The notes: a model not told the origin generated them from the sequence alone. A stretch of 64,000 bases of DNA from Pontibacillus chungwhensis BH030062 (GCF_000770675.1 NZ_AVBG01000018.1:1-64000); one strand, 5' to 3'; numbered from the stretch's first letter, positions 43,887 through 52,599 are shown. A program made the numbers and translations.

Positions 43887-44508
43887 GTCCTTTCTCGATA
43901 CGTTAATTATGGTAGGAATCGGGTTAGTGGTTTCATTTGTAGTAGGATTACCGCTTGGGTTGCTTTTATTTGTAACGGATCGCGATTTGTTCCTTGAGAA
44001 TAAATGGGTGAAGAGTATAACTGGTGTCATTGTAAACCTTGTCCGTTCTGTTCCGTTTATCATTCTATTAGTCTTTTTGTTTCCGTTTACCGATCTATTA
44101 TTAGGAACGACAACAGGGCCAGTGGCAGCATCTGTTTCTTTATCCGTAGCTGCGATCCCTTTTTATGCGCGAATTGTAGAGTCATCAGCTAGAGATATTG
44201 ACCGGGGTGTGATCGAAGCGGCTATTTCTTGCGGGGCATCGCCATGGCTCATTATTAAAGATATTATTTTCCCTGAGATTAAGTCAGGTCTAATCAGTGG
44301 TTTGACGATTACTGCTATTAGTCTTGTAGGCTATTCAGCCATGGCTGGAACAATCGGAGGCGGTGGTATTGGTGATTTAGCGATCCGATATGGATACTAT
44401 CGTTATGACAACTTTGTCATGTTCACAACCGTCATTCTCTTAATTGTTATGGTCCAGGTTATTCAGTACGTTGGAGATTTTACAGCAAAGTCAGTGAAAA
44501 AGAGCTAA
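43846..44508 (+). CDS. metI: methionine ABC transporter permease
   Basis: The membrane subunit, 220 residues with five helices and the ABC permease EAA loop (GVIEAAISCGASPWLIIKDI near residue 120). Two copies would pair with the MetN dimer. Its start lies inside metN, with GGAGGTGAT upstream, indicating translational coupling. Confidence 0.95.
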   Translation: MIDQLITLWPELSKSFLDTLIMVGIGLVVSFVVGLPLGLLLFVTDRDLFLENKWVKSITGVIVNLVRSVPFIILLVFLFPFTDLLLGTTTGPVAASVSLSVAAIPFYARIVESSARDIDRGVIEAAISCGASPWLIIKDIIFPEIKSGLISGLTITAISLVGYSAMAGTIGGGGIGDLAIRYGYYRYDNFVMFTTVILLIVMVQVIQYVGDFTAKSVKKS

Positions 44509-44525
44509 TAAAGGAGACGATTACA

Positions 44526-45350
44526 ATGAAAAAATTATTCACACTAGGTATAGCCCTATTAACCCTTACCGTGTTAGCAGCTTGTGGAGGAGATGAAAAT
44601 GCAGATGCCTCTGGAAAAGAGACGATTCAATTCGGGGCAACTTCTGGTCCATACAGCGATATGGTAACAAAAGCCATCGCTCCACTTCTTGAAGAGAAAG
44701 GGTATGAAGTGAAAAACAAAGAATTCACAGACTATGTACAGCCTAATAAAGCATTAGCCAGTGGAGATCTTGATGCGAACCTTTTTCAGCACGGCATTTA
44801 CTTAGAATCTTTTGCAAAAGAACATGATTTGGATTTATCTGAAGTGATTATTGTTCCTACAGCTCCAATGGGGATCTATTCGAATAAGTTTGAAGATATT
44901 GAGAGTATTGAGAAGGGAAGTACCATGGCGCTTCCAAATGATCCGACTAACTTAGCACGTGCCTTAATTATCTTAGAGGATGAGGGATTAGTGAAGATTA
45001 AAGAAGATGTTGATCCTCTTCGTGCCTCTTTAAGAGATATTAAAGAAAATCCTAAAGAACTTGAATTTGTAGAAGTAGAAGCGGCTCAGCTTCCACGCCT
45101 TGTCGATAGTGAAGACTTATCACTTGTCCCTGGTAACTATGCCCTTGCAGCGGAGATGGATTTATTAAACGCACTCGCTCTTGAAGACATGCCTGATCAG
45201 TATCGGAACCGGGTAGCGGTTAAAACGGAAGATTTAGATTCTCAATTTGTGAAGGATATTAAAGAAGTCATTGAATCTGATGAGTTCGAGAAGATTATTG
45301 ATGAAGAGTTTCAAGGGTTTGGTAAGCCAGCGTGGATGAAAGAAGAGTAA
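44526..45350 (+). CDS. metQ: methionine-binding lipoprotein
   Basis: The extracellular substrate-binding lipoprotein of MetNIQ. It has a lipoprotein signal peptide (1-20) with lipobox VLAAC and mature Cys20, then an NlpA-type domain: FGATSGPYSDMV, KEFTDYVQPNKALASGDLDANLFQH, APMGIYS and LPNDPTNLARAL. 274 residues, usual length. Starts 18 bases after metI behind AAAGGAGACG; terminator at 45360. Confidence 0.96.
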   Translation: MKKLFTLGIALLTLTVLAACGGDENADASGKETIQFGATSGPYSDMVTKAIAPLLEEKGYEVKNKEFTDYVQPNKALASGDLDANLFQHGIYLESFAKEHDLDLSEVIIVPTAPMGIYSNKFEDIESIEKGSTMALPNDPTNLARALIILEDEGLVKIKEDVDPLRASLRDIKENPKELEFVEVEAAQLPRLVDSEDLSLVPGNYALAAEMDLLNALALEDMPDQYRNRVAVKTEDLDSQFVKDIKEVIESDEFEKIIDEEFQGFGKPAWMKEE

Positions 45351-45359
45351 AGGCTTTAG

Positions 45360-45393
45360 AAGACTACTTTCCAGATGGAGAGTAGTCTTTTTT
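45360..45393 (+). terminator. metNIQ terminator
   Basis: AAGACTACT / AGTAGTCTTTTTT hairpin right after metQ. Confidence 0.85.
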
Positions 45394-45634
45394 ATAGGCT
45401 TTGTTAAAGTGTTGGGTTCGTTACGGTTGATGAGTGGTCGGTAGGCAATATGTGGGATGTTTCTGTGAGGAATAACAAGATTCTTATCTGCAAAGGGAAG
45501 GTGGTCTTCTTTTCAAGTCGTTTGGTAGTTATGAGGATTCTCTCTACTTATATGGTAAATCTATGAAACAGAATGAGGTGTATGAACGTATATAAGAAGG
45601 GAGACCAATTCATTTACGTAAGGGGGAAGAAAGA

Positions 45635-46144
45635 TTGCTGTTCTCACGCTGGACGCTGTGGCAAACCATTCTCATTGGCATGTTAGGAATGCTGGCATTC
45701 GTAGCGGAACAATTCAACCAGGTGATTGCTGTGCCTATGATTTCCTCACATGCTCATAGCTTGCTTCCCGCTATCCTAACGATTCTATTCCTTGCTCTAA
45801 TAGTAGGGATATTCAGTCTTATAATACGTCTGGAATTAAAGAAGAATCCGACCATTTTTACATCACGCTTTTGGGATAAGGCTCCATTAATTTTGATAAT
45901 TTTCTTGGTTTTATCTCTGGTTTTATACATAACCGGATTCATGATGGACCCTTTTAGGGATTTACTGCAACGTTATCGCCTAAGTCTCTACCTTATCCTT
46001 TATTACTTTCTCTTGTTAGTAAACCTTTTGGTGTTAGCTACTGTTCAAAAAGTTAAAGGGAATACCATTAGTGGTGAGAAGAAGATTGGAATGTCTTTCT
46101 TTGGAACTATGCTTTTCCTTGTTGTGACGATCTTTATAATATAA
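45635..46144 (+). CDS. membrane protein, unknown
   Basis: A 169-residue protein with five hydrophobic helices (about 10-30, 43-66, 80-102, 116-136 and 150-168). No family recognised. TTG start at 45635 with GGGGGAAGAAAG upstream. It heads a short run of three small membrane-associated genes (to 46524) spaced by 13 and 62 bases. No function is proposed. Confidence 0.6.
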   Translation: MLFSRWTLWQTILIGMLGMLAFVAEQFNQVIAVPMISSHAHSLLPAILTILFLALIVGIFSLIIRLELKKNPTIFTSRFWDKAPLILIIFLVLSLVLYITGFMMDPFRDLLQRYRLSLYLILYYFLLLVNLLVLATVQKVKGNTISGEKKIGMSFFGTMLFLVVTIFII

Positions 46145-46156
46145 GGAGGTGGAGGC

Positions 46157-46252
46157 TTGCTTGACGTAATAGCTTTTGTAGGGATGTTTATCCTGTTTGG
46201 TGGCATTTTATCAGGGATTGTTTGGGGCTTTTGGCAGATATACAAAAAGTAA
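46157..46252 (+). CDS. single-helix small membrane protein
   Basis: A 31-residue candidate starting at TTG 46157 behind AAGGAGGTGGAGG, reading one hydrophobic helix (about 3-25) with a basic end YKK. It fits the run of small membrane genes on both sides. Below the usual annotation length; the strong ribosome site is the main support. Confidence 0.55.
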   Translation: MLDVIAFVGMFILFGGILSGIVWGFWQIYKK

Positions 46253-46314
46253 AGCTCCGTTGAATGAAGTGCAAAATTCATTTTGCTCCTAAACTATAGA
46301 GTGGTGAGGCGAAG

Positions 46315-46524
46315 ATGTTGTGGGTTTTCCTACTATATGGTGGGACGATGTTAGCTGTGGGACTCGTTTTATTTCTGCGTTTTATTGGACCTGGTTGGAA
46401 AGATCGAAATAACTGCGTTTTATGCGGGGAGGAGATTGAAAAGGATAAGCAAAAAGTATATAAGGTGTTATTTAATGCCGCTATGGAAGAAGAAACAAAG
46501 TGTAAGAGCTGTGAAATGAATTAA
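46315..46524 (+). CDS. small membrane protein with CxxC pairs
   Basis: A 69-residue protein with one N-terminal helix (2-24) and a short soluble tail carrying CVLCGEEI and CKSCEMN, a four-cysteine zinc-finger-like arrangement about 28 residues apart. Family not recognised. ATG behind GGTGAGGCG. Third gene of the run beginning at 45635; terminator at 46607. Confidence 0.65.
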   Translation: MLWVFLLYGGTMLAVGLVLFLRFIGPGWKDRNNCVLCGEEIEKDKQKVYKVLFNAAMEEETKCKSCEMN

Positions 46525-46855
46525 AGAAGTTAAGGGGGGCATTTAAGTTGGTTAGAACAGAAGCTACACCTATGAAAGAGGGAGTACAATTAAATATACA
46601 TAGTAGAAAAAGCGCCATTAAATGGAATGACGCTTTTTCTTCGTCCTCTATAATGAGTTAGGCAAGATTGTTGGTATAGCTGTTCATAACTAGTGCTTCC
46701 CGAAAACAAGCAAGATGTCGAATGAGGAGAGTAAGTCCAACAATTTCCGGGGAAATATTACCGGAATAGACGTAATGTGAGGGAATAGGCATGGGTGTTG
46801 ACCATATATCGCCCCCCATATCCAAAAGATTGCAGAACTGTGCTAAAGCAATGAC
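46525..46855. other. spacer with terminator, otherwise empty
   Basis: Contains the hairpin AAAAAGCGCCATT / AATGACGCTTTTT (46607-46639). The remaining 215 bases show no credible gene or known element. Confidence 0.6.
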
Positions 46856-47398
46856 TTAATAAGAATCAGGATACATGGCTCGATTTTCAGAATGGTTCGT
46901 CAAGAAGGTTCGATAGACATCATGCTGCATATTCCCAATCGCTTCTACAAGTACAATGATTTTACCATCCTTTACATAAGATTCGTACTGCTGAGCATCT
47001 TCTTTAGGTATGCCAGCTTTATGAAGGGAATGTGTAACTCCTTCCCCGCCTGCATCTGATTCTTCGCCAGAATTGAATGCAATCGGCCCCGCTGAAGTTA
47101 ATGTTCCTTTACCAGGTACCGGCACCAGTCCTATATTTGTAAGCAGTCCCCCGATCCCACCTAAAGACCTTCCTGAAATAGCTCCTAGTTCAGTTGCACT
47201 TCCGGCGCCATCCGCTATTTCATCATGACTAGATGAGGATGGTGAATTTTTTTCCTCTTCCAATCTCTTCACATTTTCCTTTTCTTTTGCGAAAACAGAA
47301 ATGTCGTTTGAATCATACCCAAGGTGTTGCAACTCTGATATGGCGTTCTCGGCATGGTTTAGTTCTGAGAAAACGCCGCCTATAATCTTAGTATCCAT
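46856..47398 (-). CDS. general stress protein (YflT/GsiB-neighbour 17M type)
   Basis: A 180-residue protein with an N-terminal YflT-like domain (general stress protein 17M): IGGVFSELNHAENAISELQHLGY near residues 5-30, then a Ser-rich acidic linker, a glycine-rich segment (GAISGRSLGGIGGLL, about 75-100) and a C-terminal HSLHKAGIPKEDAQQYESYVKDGKIIVLVEA block that is typical of these proteins. In B. subtilis relatives belong to the SigB stress regulon. A convincing SigB promoter was not found here. ATG behind AGGAGGATGATC. Confidence 0.82.
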   Translation of the reverse strand: MDTKIIGGVFSELNHAENAISELQHLGYDSNDISVFAKEKENVKRLEEEKNSPSSSSHDEIADGAGSATELGAISGRSLGGIGGLLTNIGLVPVPGKGTLTSAGPIAFNSGEESDAGGEGVTHSLHKAGIPKEDAQQYESYVKDGKIIVLVEAIGNMQHDVYRTFLTNHSENRAMYPDSY

Positions 47399-47644
47399 AC
47401 GAGATCATCCTCCTAGTTTGTCTTCTGATAATATTCTATACCCGAAAAATTGGTAGATGACCCCTTAAATGAGCAAAATAAAACATATAGGTAAACATAA
47501 AAAAAGATTCTACATATAGAGAGAGGAAAGCGGAAAGAACATTCATTCGTTTCCTTTCTCATCGTTTCGGTTATATAAAAGTGTGAGCCAATTGAAGCAA
47601 TTAGGGTATAAATAAAAGAGTTAGTCAAGAAAGGATGAAACATA

Positions 47645-48295
47645 GTGAAAGTACTAGTAGTTGGTGCAAATGGACAAGTTGGGAAACATCTTGTAAAGAA
47701 AATTCAAGATACAGAAGGTCTTCAAGCGAAGGCTATGATTCGAAAAGAAGAGCAAGCATCTTACTTTAAGGATCTAGGTGCTGAACCGGTTGTTGTCGAT
47801 TTAGAAGGAAGTCCTGACGAAATTACAAAAGCAACAGAAGGTGTAGACGCAGTTGTGTTCACTGCTGGTTCTGGGCCAAATACAGGACCTGATAAAACGA
47901 TGCTGATTGATTTAGACGGTGCTGTGAAAACAATTGAAGCGGCTAAATCAGCAGGAGTGAAGCGTTACGTGATGATTAGCTCATTCGATACAACGCGTGA
48001 GGCGATCCAGGAAGCTCCATCTTCCTTCTCCCCTTATGTAGCCGCGAAGCACTATGCGGATGACTGGTTAAGAAGAACGGATCTTGATTATACAATTATC
48101 CACCCAGGCATGCTGACAAATGATGAAGGAACTGGACAAATTGAAGCTTCTGAGAAAGTGGAAAGAGGCGAGATTCCACGTGAAGACGTAGCGAGCGTTA
48201 TTTTGGCGAGTCTGCAACAGGAGTCCACAATCGGCAAGGAATTTCAAATTGTCGGCGGACCTAAGTCAGTTCATGATGCAGTGAAGGATCTGTAA
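47645..48295 (+). CDS. NAD(P)-binding SDR (YhfK-like)
   Basis: An atypical short-chain dehydrogenase/NmrA-like protein of 216 residues. It starts with the dinucleotide motif VLVVGANGQVGKHLV, continues with AMIRKEEQ (NADP-binding Arg), VDAVVFTAGSG, the active-site-like YVAAKHYADDWLR, and IIHPGMLTNDEGTG. Similar to B. subtilis YhfK, whose substrate is unknown. GTG start at 47645 with AAAGGATG upstream. Divergent from the general stress protein gene, so a stress link is possible. Confidence 0.85.
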   Translation: MKVLVVGANGQVGKHLVKKIQDTEGLQAKAMIRKEEQASYFKDLGAEPVVVDLEGSPDEITKATEGVDAVVFTAGSGPNTGPDKTMLIDLDGAVKTIEAAKSAGVKRYVMISSFDTTREAIQEAPSSFSPYVAAKHYADDWLRRTDLDYTIIHPGMLTNDEGTGQIEASEKVERGEIPREDVASVILASLQQESTIGKEFQIVGGPKSVHDAVKDL

Positions 48296-48351
48296 TAACC
48301 TTTTATTGGGCAAAATGTTTAAGTGTAAAACAAATGAAGAGATCCCTTTAT

Positions 48352-48391
48352 AAACCTTTCAAGGTCGATTCCTTGAGAGGTTTATTTTTTT
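48352..48391 (+). terminator. terminator after the SDR gene
   Basis: AAACCT..CAAGG / CCTTG..AGGTTT stem followed by ATTTTTTTT. Confidence 0.78.
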
Positions 48392-48442
48392 TGACCTACT
48401 TCAACTGCTCATCCATTGTAGTGGCCTTTTAATAAGCTTTTT

Positions 48443-48473
48443 GAGTCTTGATCAAACGTTTGATCAAGACTTG
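48443..48473. repeat. hairpin with TTGATCAAACGTTTGATCAA core, site 3
   Basis: Core at 48448-48467, extended by GAGTC / GACTTGAG-type flanks to a nearly perfect palindrome. No T-run follows, and the SDR gene already has a terminator at 48352, so a terminator role is doubtful here. Confidence 0.8.
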
Positions 48474-48590
48474 AGAGAAATTCATTTATCCTTCCTAAAT
48501 AGTACCCTCACTTTCATCAAATTTTCATATTCATCTTGTATTCTGTTTTTAATAATTCTGGTTTAAAAAGGAAGGAGGATGATCCATGCG

Positions 48591-49238
48591 ATGGTAGTAG
48601 GTCCGTTTGTCATTTCGTTTTACCTTTTTGCTCTTGCGATTTCTCTTGTAAGTGGTGTTTTACTGTTCATGATGACTAGCCCATTTTCTAAATCAGAGAC
48701 GCGCAAAGCTCTTAGTGGGATTAGCGATCTTTTCGTATGGTTACTAATCTTCATATGGGTTGGAAAGGTCCTTTTAAAATGGGAAGCATTTTGGAAAGAC
48801 CCGATTTCTATTCTTATATATCCTAGTAATCATCAAGCGTTATATATTGGTTTATTGTTAACTTTTATCTTAAGTATGTGGAGGTATCGTCACCGAGTAG
48901 GAGAGTTGGCAATTAGTAAATCTCTGGTTCTGATTGTGAATTATTCTCTGTTTGTCTATTACTTTATGGCGGTCATATGGACGTCTTCTGGAACGGTTTA
49001 TGTAGGAGAATTAGTATTAGCAGGCGTGCTTGTTATTTGGCAGGTGGTTTCACTTACTGCAAGATCGCAGCAAAGTTGGTGGTATGGGATGTTCGGAGCG
49101 TTTATTGCAGGGAAGTTTATGCTGACTTTGATCTTGGGTGAAACGTTTCTCTTCCATTACAAAGTAGATCTGTGGGTTTGGATTCTTATGAGTTTTATTT
49201 TTGTTTCATTACTTTATGGAAAGAAGGTGAGAACATGA
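48591..49238 (+). CDS. membrane protein upstream of ccdA
   Basis: A 215-residue protein with six to seven hydrophobic helices and many Trp/Tyr residues; no family recognised. ATG at 48591 is preceded by GGAGG at 12 bases; the in-frame ATG at 48579 touches that site. It overlaps ccdA by four bases (ATGA), so it is translationally coupled to the redox genes and probably works with them, for example as a membrane partner in thiol exchange. This is inference. Confidence 0.7.
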   Translation: MVVGPFVISFYLFALAISLVSGVLLFMMTSPFSKSETRKALSGISDLFVWLLIFIWVGKVLLKWEAFWKDPISILIYPSNHQALYIGLLLTFILSMWRYRHRVGELAISKSLVLIVNYSLFVYYFMAVIWTSSGTVYVGELVLAGVLVIWQVVSLTARSQQSWWYGMFGAFIAGKFMLTLILGETFLFHYKVDLWVWILMSFIFVSLLYGKKVRT

Positions 49239-49981
49239 CGGCTTCTGTATCAGAACTTACGGTTTGGCTAGCCTTTGCGGCAGGGGTACTCTCTTTCTTG
49301 TCTCCGTGTACGCTGCCATTATTTCCAGCTTATTTGTCATACATTACAGGGGTTAGTGTGAAAGAATTGAAGGATTCTTCTTCCCTTGCTGTAAGGAAAA
49401 CTTTACTTCTTCATTCGTTATTCTTTTTGCTGGGTGTGTCGTTAATCTTTATGGGACTTGGTATTGGTGTATCGTTGTTAGGCCAATGGATTCAAGGATT
49501 GTTAACTGGAAATTCAGGCCTTTTGTTACAACGGTTGGCGGGGATTTTCATTATTCTAATGGGTTTCCTGATTACAGGATGGATCAAAATCCCTTTATTT
49601 ATGAATGAGAAGAGATTGCAAATTGCTAAAAAGCCTGCAGGTTACTTAGGTACTGTATTTGTAGGGATTGGATTTGCGGCTGGGTGGACACCGTGTATAG
49701 GACCGATTTTCGCCTCTATATTAGTTGTGGCCGGATCAGATCCTACACAGGGGGCTCTGTATACGTTTATGTACGTAATCGGATTTTCTGTTCCGTTTCT
49801 TGTGCTGTCTTTCTTCCTAGGTTCAACAAAGTGGCTCGTGAAGTACAGTGGGCGTTTAATGAAGATTGGAGGCAGTGTGATGATTAGTATGGGGGCCTTG
49901 CTGTTCTCTGGTAAAATGGCGAGCCTCTCAAACTACTTGTTGCAACTCTTAGATGGAACTTGGTTTTCAAACTTAGGTTAG
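49235..49981 (+). CDS. ccdA: CcdA, membrane thiol-disulfide transporter
   Basis: CcdA carries reducing equivalents across the membrane for extracytoplasmic thioredoxins in cytochrome c and spore cortex assembly. The 248-residue, six-helix protein has both conserved cysteines: LSFLSPCTLPLFPAYLSYI near residue 28 and AGWTPCIGPIFASIL near 155. ATG at 49235 behind AGAAGGTGAG. It lies between a membrane protein and a ResA-like thioredoxin, a setting expected for its electron acceptor. Confidence 0.94.
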   Translation: MTASVSELTVWLAFAAGVLSFLSPCTLPLFPAYLSYITGVSVKELKDSSSLAVRKTLLLHSLFFLLGVSLIFMGLGIGVSLLGQWIQGLLTGNSGLLLQRLAGIFIILMGFLITGWIKIPLFMNEKRLQIAKKPAGYLGTVFVGIGFAAGWTPCIGPIFASILVVAGSDPTQGALYTFMYVIGFSVPFLVLSFFLGSTKWLVKYSGRLMKIGGSVMISMGALLFSGKMASLSNYLLQLLDGTWFSNLG

Positions 49982-49991
49982 GAGTGAGCGT

Positions 49992-50564
49992 ATGAATATA
50001 AAGCGAATTATGATCGTTGCGATCGTTGTAGGAATGTTTGGTTGGGCTATTTATGACTTTACAAGTAAGGAACAGTCGCCAGTTTCCAAGGATGAAGGTC
50101 AAAGTACAGAAATACAAGGCGAATCAGTAGAAAGTGTAGAAGAAGGATTAGAAGTAGGTCAACAAGCTCCTGATTTTGAAGTAGAAACATTGCAAGGAGA
50201 GAAGACATCTTTATCGAACTATAAAGGTGAGCGGGTGATGTTAAATTTCTGGGCTACATGGTGCCCTCCATGTAGAGCTGAAATGCCGGATATGCAGAAG
50301 TTTCATGAAAATAAAGATATTACAATTCTTGCTGTTAACTTAACGGCAACAGAAGCAAAAGTGGACGATGTAAATGCCTTTAAAAATGAATATGAATTAA
50401 GTTTCCCTATTTTATTAGACAGAGAAAATGATATTTCTACTTTGTATCAAATCAGACCCATACCGACTACCTATATGATTGATTCAAAAGGAATTATTCG
50501 CCACAAGTCGTTAGGGGCTATGAATTATGAGAGAATGGTACAGCAATTCGAGAGCATGAACTAA
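49992..50564 (+). CDS. membrane-anchored thioredoxin (ResA/TlpA type)
   Basis: An extracytoplasmic thiol reductase of 190 residues: N-terminal anchor helix (6-22), an acidic linker rich in Glu/Ser (25-50), then a thioredoxin fold with AtoP-like GQQAPDFEVETLQGE, active site WATWCPPCRAEMPD near residue 92-97, and cis-Pro in IRPIPTTYMID. ResA reduces apocytochrome c; StoA acts in cortex synthesis. Which of these it matches cannot be told. Ten bases after ccdA, its likely electron donor. Confidence 0.9.
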   Translation: MNIKRIMIVAIVVGMFGWAIYDFTSKEQSPVSKDEGQSTEIQGESVESVEEGLEVGQQAPDFEVETLQGEKTSLSNYKGERVMLNFWATWCPPCRAEMPDMQKFHENKDITILAVNLTATEAKVDDVNAFKNEYELSFPILLDRENDISTLYQIRPIPTTYMIDSKGIIRHKSLGAMNYERMVQQFESMN

Positions 50565-50601
50565 AGAATCCCGTGATATATACTATGAAGTGGTGATGAA
50601 T

Positions 50602-51285
50602 ATGAAACGGACGATTTTAATAGTAGAAGACGATAAAATGATCCGACAACTTGTGGCGCTCTATTTGCATAAGGAAGGCTATGAAACCGTTGAAGCCTCT
50701 GATGGAGAAGAGGCTAAACAAGTTTTCTTAACGCATCATCCTTGCTTGGTCATCTTAGATTTAATGCTTCCAGGGGTGAGTGGAGAGGAATTTTGTGAAT
50801 GGATTCGCGAACAAGAGAGAAATGAAGTATCGATTGTGATGCTTTCGGCTAAAGCCAAAACAAGTGATAAGATCACAGGTCTTCGTATGGGAGCAGATGA
50901 TTATATCACAAAGCCCTTTGATCCGGATGAGTTAGTTGCTCATGTTGAAGCGGTTCTTCGTCGGACAGGTCAATTTTGCCACAAGGTCGTGTATGACGGG
51001 CTGTGTATAAAGCCTCGAAAGGGAGAAGTGCTCTTATATGAGAAAGCGATAAGTCTTACTAAATACGAATTTAACTTATTGTATTACTTTATGGTTAATC
51101 CCGATATGGTGTTATCAAGAGATCAGCTCTTACAGAATCTATATCCTCTAGCAGAGCAGAACGTTTTAGATCGCACGATAGATGCTCACGTTAAGAAGCT
51201 GCGGGAGAAGATTGAAACAGACCCAACAGATCCCAAGCGGATTCAAACTGTACGGGGAATGGGGTATAAATTTGTCACTGAGTAA
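50602..51285 (+). CDS. OmpR-family response regulator
   Basis: A 227-residue DNA-binding response regulator. Receiver domain 1-120: IVEDDKM acidic pocket, phosphoacceptor Asp in LVILDLMLPG near residue 52, MLSAKAKTSD and KPFDPDEL. Winged-helix effector domain 130-225 with SLTKYEFNLL and the RTIDAHVKKLREKI recognition helix. ATG 50602 chosen (GTGGTG six bases upstream). It overlaps the kinase gene by 14 bases and follows the ccdA-resA-like genes by 37 bases, which suggests they are co-transcribed. Confidence 0.93.
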   Translation: MKRTILIVEDDKMIRQLVALYLHKEGYETVEASDGEEAKQVFLTHHPCLVILDLMLPGVSGEEFCEWIREQERNEVSIVMLSAKAKTSDKITGLRMGADDYITKPFDPDELVAHVEAVLRRTGQFCHKVVYDGLCIKPRKGEVLLYEKAISLTKYEFNLLYYFMVNPDMVLSRDQLLQNLYPLAEQNVLDRTIDAHVKKLREKIETDPTDPKRIQTVRGMGYKFVTE

Positions 51286-52366
51286 ATGGATTTTATCTCG
51301 TTTACAAAAAGGTTTCCTCCTGCGTATGACAATTATAAATGTAATCATTATTGCCATTTTCGTAGGGATTAGTGGGTGGTCTATTTATAATACTGCTTGT
51401 TTTCTTGTTGCCAATATGGACACGGGTGCTGTTCGCCAGTCGCAATTTAGGCAAACTCTATTTCAGTATCTATTGATCTTTAGCTTGTGTGCCATTATTC
51501 TAGGAAGCCTTTTAAATTATGTATTCACCAGAAAATTGCTTCAACCTATAAGAGATTTAATTGAAACGACGAAAGCCCTGAAAGAAGGGAAGTACCCTAA
51601 ACCCGTTTCATCGGGTAACCGCCATGAACTGGATGAATTTATAGGTCATTACAATGAGTTGGTCAATCAATTAGAAGAGAATGAAAGAGAGAGAAAGAAA
51701 ATTGTCACGGACCTCTCTCATGAACTTCGTACTCCTTTATCGAATATAAGTGGCTATTTAAATGCTCTTAAGTCCGGTGTGTTAGAAGGGAACCAGGAAT
51801 TATATGAAAGTCTATATGAAGAGTCAAATCGCCTTACCAATATGGTTCAACAGTTGGATCAATTGAAGGAGTGGGATCACGTATCCCATCAACGCCTGGC
51901 TAAGGCGGAGAGAGTAAATATTGAAACCGTGATCCGATCTTGTATCTCGATTTTTCAAAGAACAATGGAGCAGCGTGGTGTAGAGTGTGATGTAGAGGTG
52001 GAAGCTCAAGAACTGTATATGGATCAAGAAGGTATCCAGCAAGTTCTTAATAACCTACTAGATAACGCACTACGCTATTACGTGGGAGGTGCGCCTCTCT
52101 TAGTAAAGGGAAAGCTGAACCAAGATACCTATCAAGTATCTATTAAGGGACCTGGAACGGGGATAGCAGAAGAGGATCGGGAGAAAATTTTTGAGCGGTT
52201 CTATCGCGCAGATCCTTCAAGAAGCAGGGAAACTGGTGGCACCGGTCTTGGTCTTGCCATTGCAAGAGAAATAGTAGAACGTCATGGAGGTCAAATCGGA
52301 GTGGAATCAGAAGGAAGCGAACATACTTTTTGGTTTCATTTACCTGTTAAAGGAGCACTGGAATAA
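51272..52366 (+). CDS. sensor histidine kinase with altered G1 box
   Basis: A 364-residue membrane kinase partner of the regulator upstream. Helix at about 15-38, short extracellular loop, second helix 62-85, HAMP linker 85-140, HisKA with phosphorylated H150 (DLSHELRTPLSN), and HATPase with N box NNLLDNALRYY, ERFYRADPSRSRETGGTGLGLAIA. In the G1 box the expected DxGxGI reads GPGTGI: the adenine-binding Asp is Gly293. This may weaken ATP binding. TTG start at 51272 with GGGG seven bases before. The small sensor loop gives no hint of the signal. Confidence 0.88.
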   Translation: MSLSKWILSRLQKGFLLRMTIINVIIIAIFVGISGWSIYNTACFLVANMDTGAVRQSQFRQTLFQYLLIFSLCAIILGSLLNYVFTRKLLQPIRDLIETTKALKEGKYPKPVSSGNRHELDEFIGHYNELVNQLEENERERKKIVTDLSHELRTPLSNISGYLNALKSGVLEGNQELYESLYEESNRLTNMVQQLDQLKEWDHVSHQRLAKAERVNIETVIRSCISIFQRTMEQRGVECDVEVEAQELYMDQEGIQQVLNNLLDNALRYYVGGAPLLVKGKLNQDTYQVSIKGPGTGIAEEDREKIFERFYRADPSRSRETGGTGLGLAIAREIVERHGGQIGVESEGSEHTFWFHLPVKGALE

Positions 52367-52384
52367 ACCAATGCTCTTTTTTAT
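52353..52384 (+). terminator. terminator of the ccdA-kinase cluster
   Basis: GGAGCA / TGCTCTTTTTT hairpin overlapping the kinase stop region. Confidence 0.6.
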
Positions 52385-52401
52385 TTAAAGGTCTGAATAA
52401 T

Positions 52402-52421
52402 TTAATCAAACGTTTGATCAA
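52402..52421. repeat. TTGATCAAACG-type palindrome, site 4
   Basis: TTAATCAAACGTTTGATCAA, one change from the core. Unlike the others it has no extended flanking arms. It lies 20 bases after the terminator of the kinase gene. Confidence 0.7.
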
Positions 52422-52503
52422 GGAGAGTTCTCACCACTAGCATCAATGGTTGGGGGCTCTTTTTGTTTCTTTATTCGTTCGATTGTTAAGAAAACTTTTA
52501 TTT

Positions 52504-52527
52504 TTATTACATTTTTAGTTGTAATAA
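52504..52527. promoter_or_regulatory. candidate operator before the glycoside operon
   Basis: TTATTACA-N8-TGTAATAA inverted repeat about 75 bases before the GH2 start, with another TGTAATAA-like half at 52540. It could bind the ArsR-type regulator encoded at 55928. Confidence 0.5.
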
Positions 52528-52599
52528 AACGTGTTTATATGTAATAATAATTCATAACAAATGAAAGCCCTTACTAAAAACAGAACGGGAGCGGTGGTT

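Noticed and set aside
46548-46661. 37-codon ORF with an AAGGGGGG site after the CxxC protein
   Set aside because: Its second half is the terminator at 46607-46639, and the peptide looks like no known protein.
47399-47644. Possible SigB promoters in the divergent spacer (GGGTAT on both strands)
   Set aside because: No GTTT-type -35 element at the right distance was found on either side.
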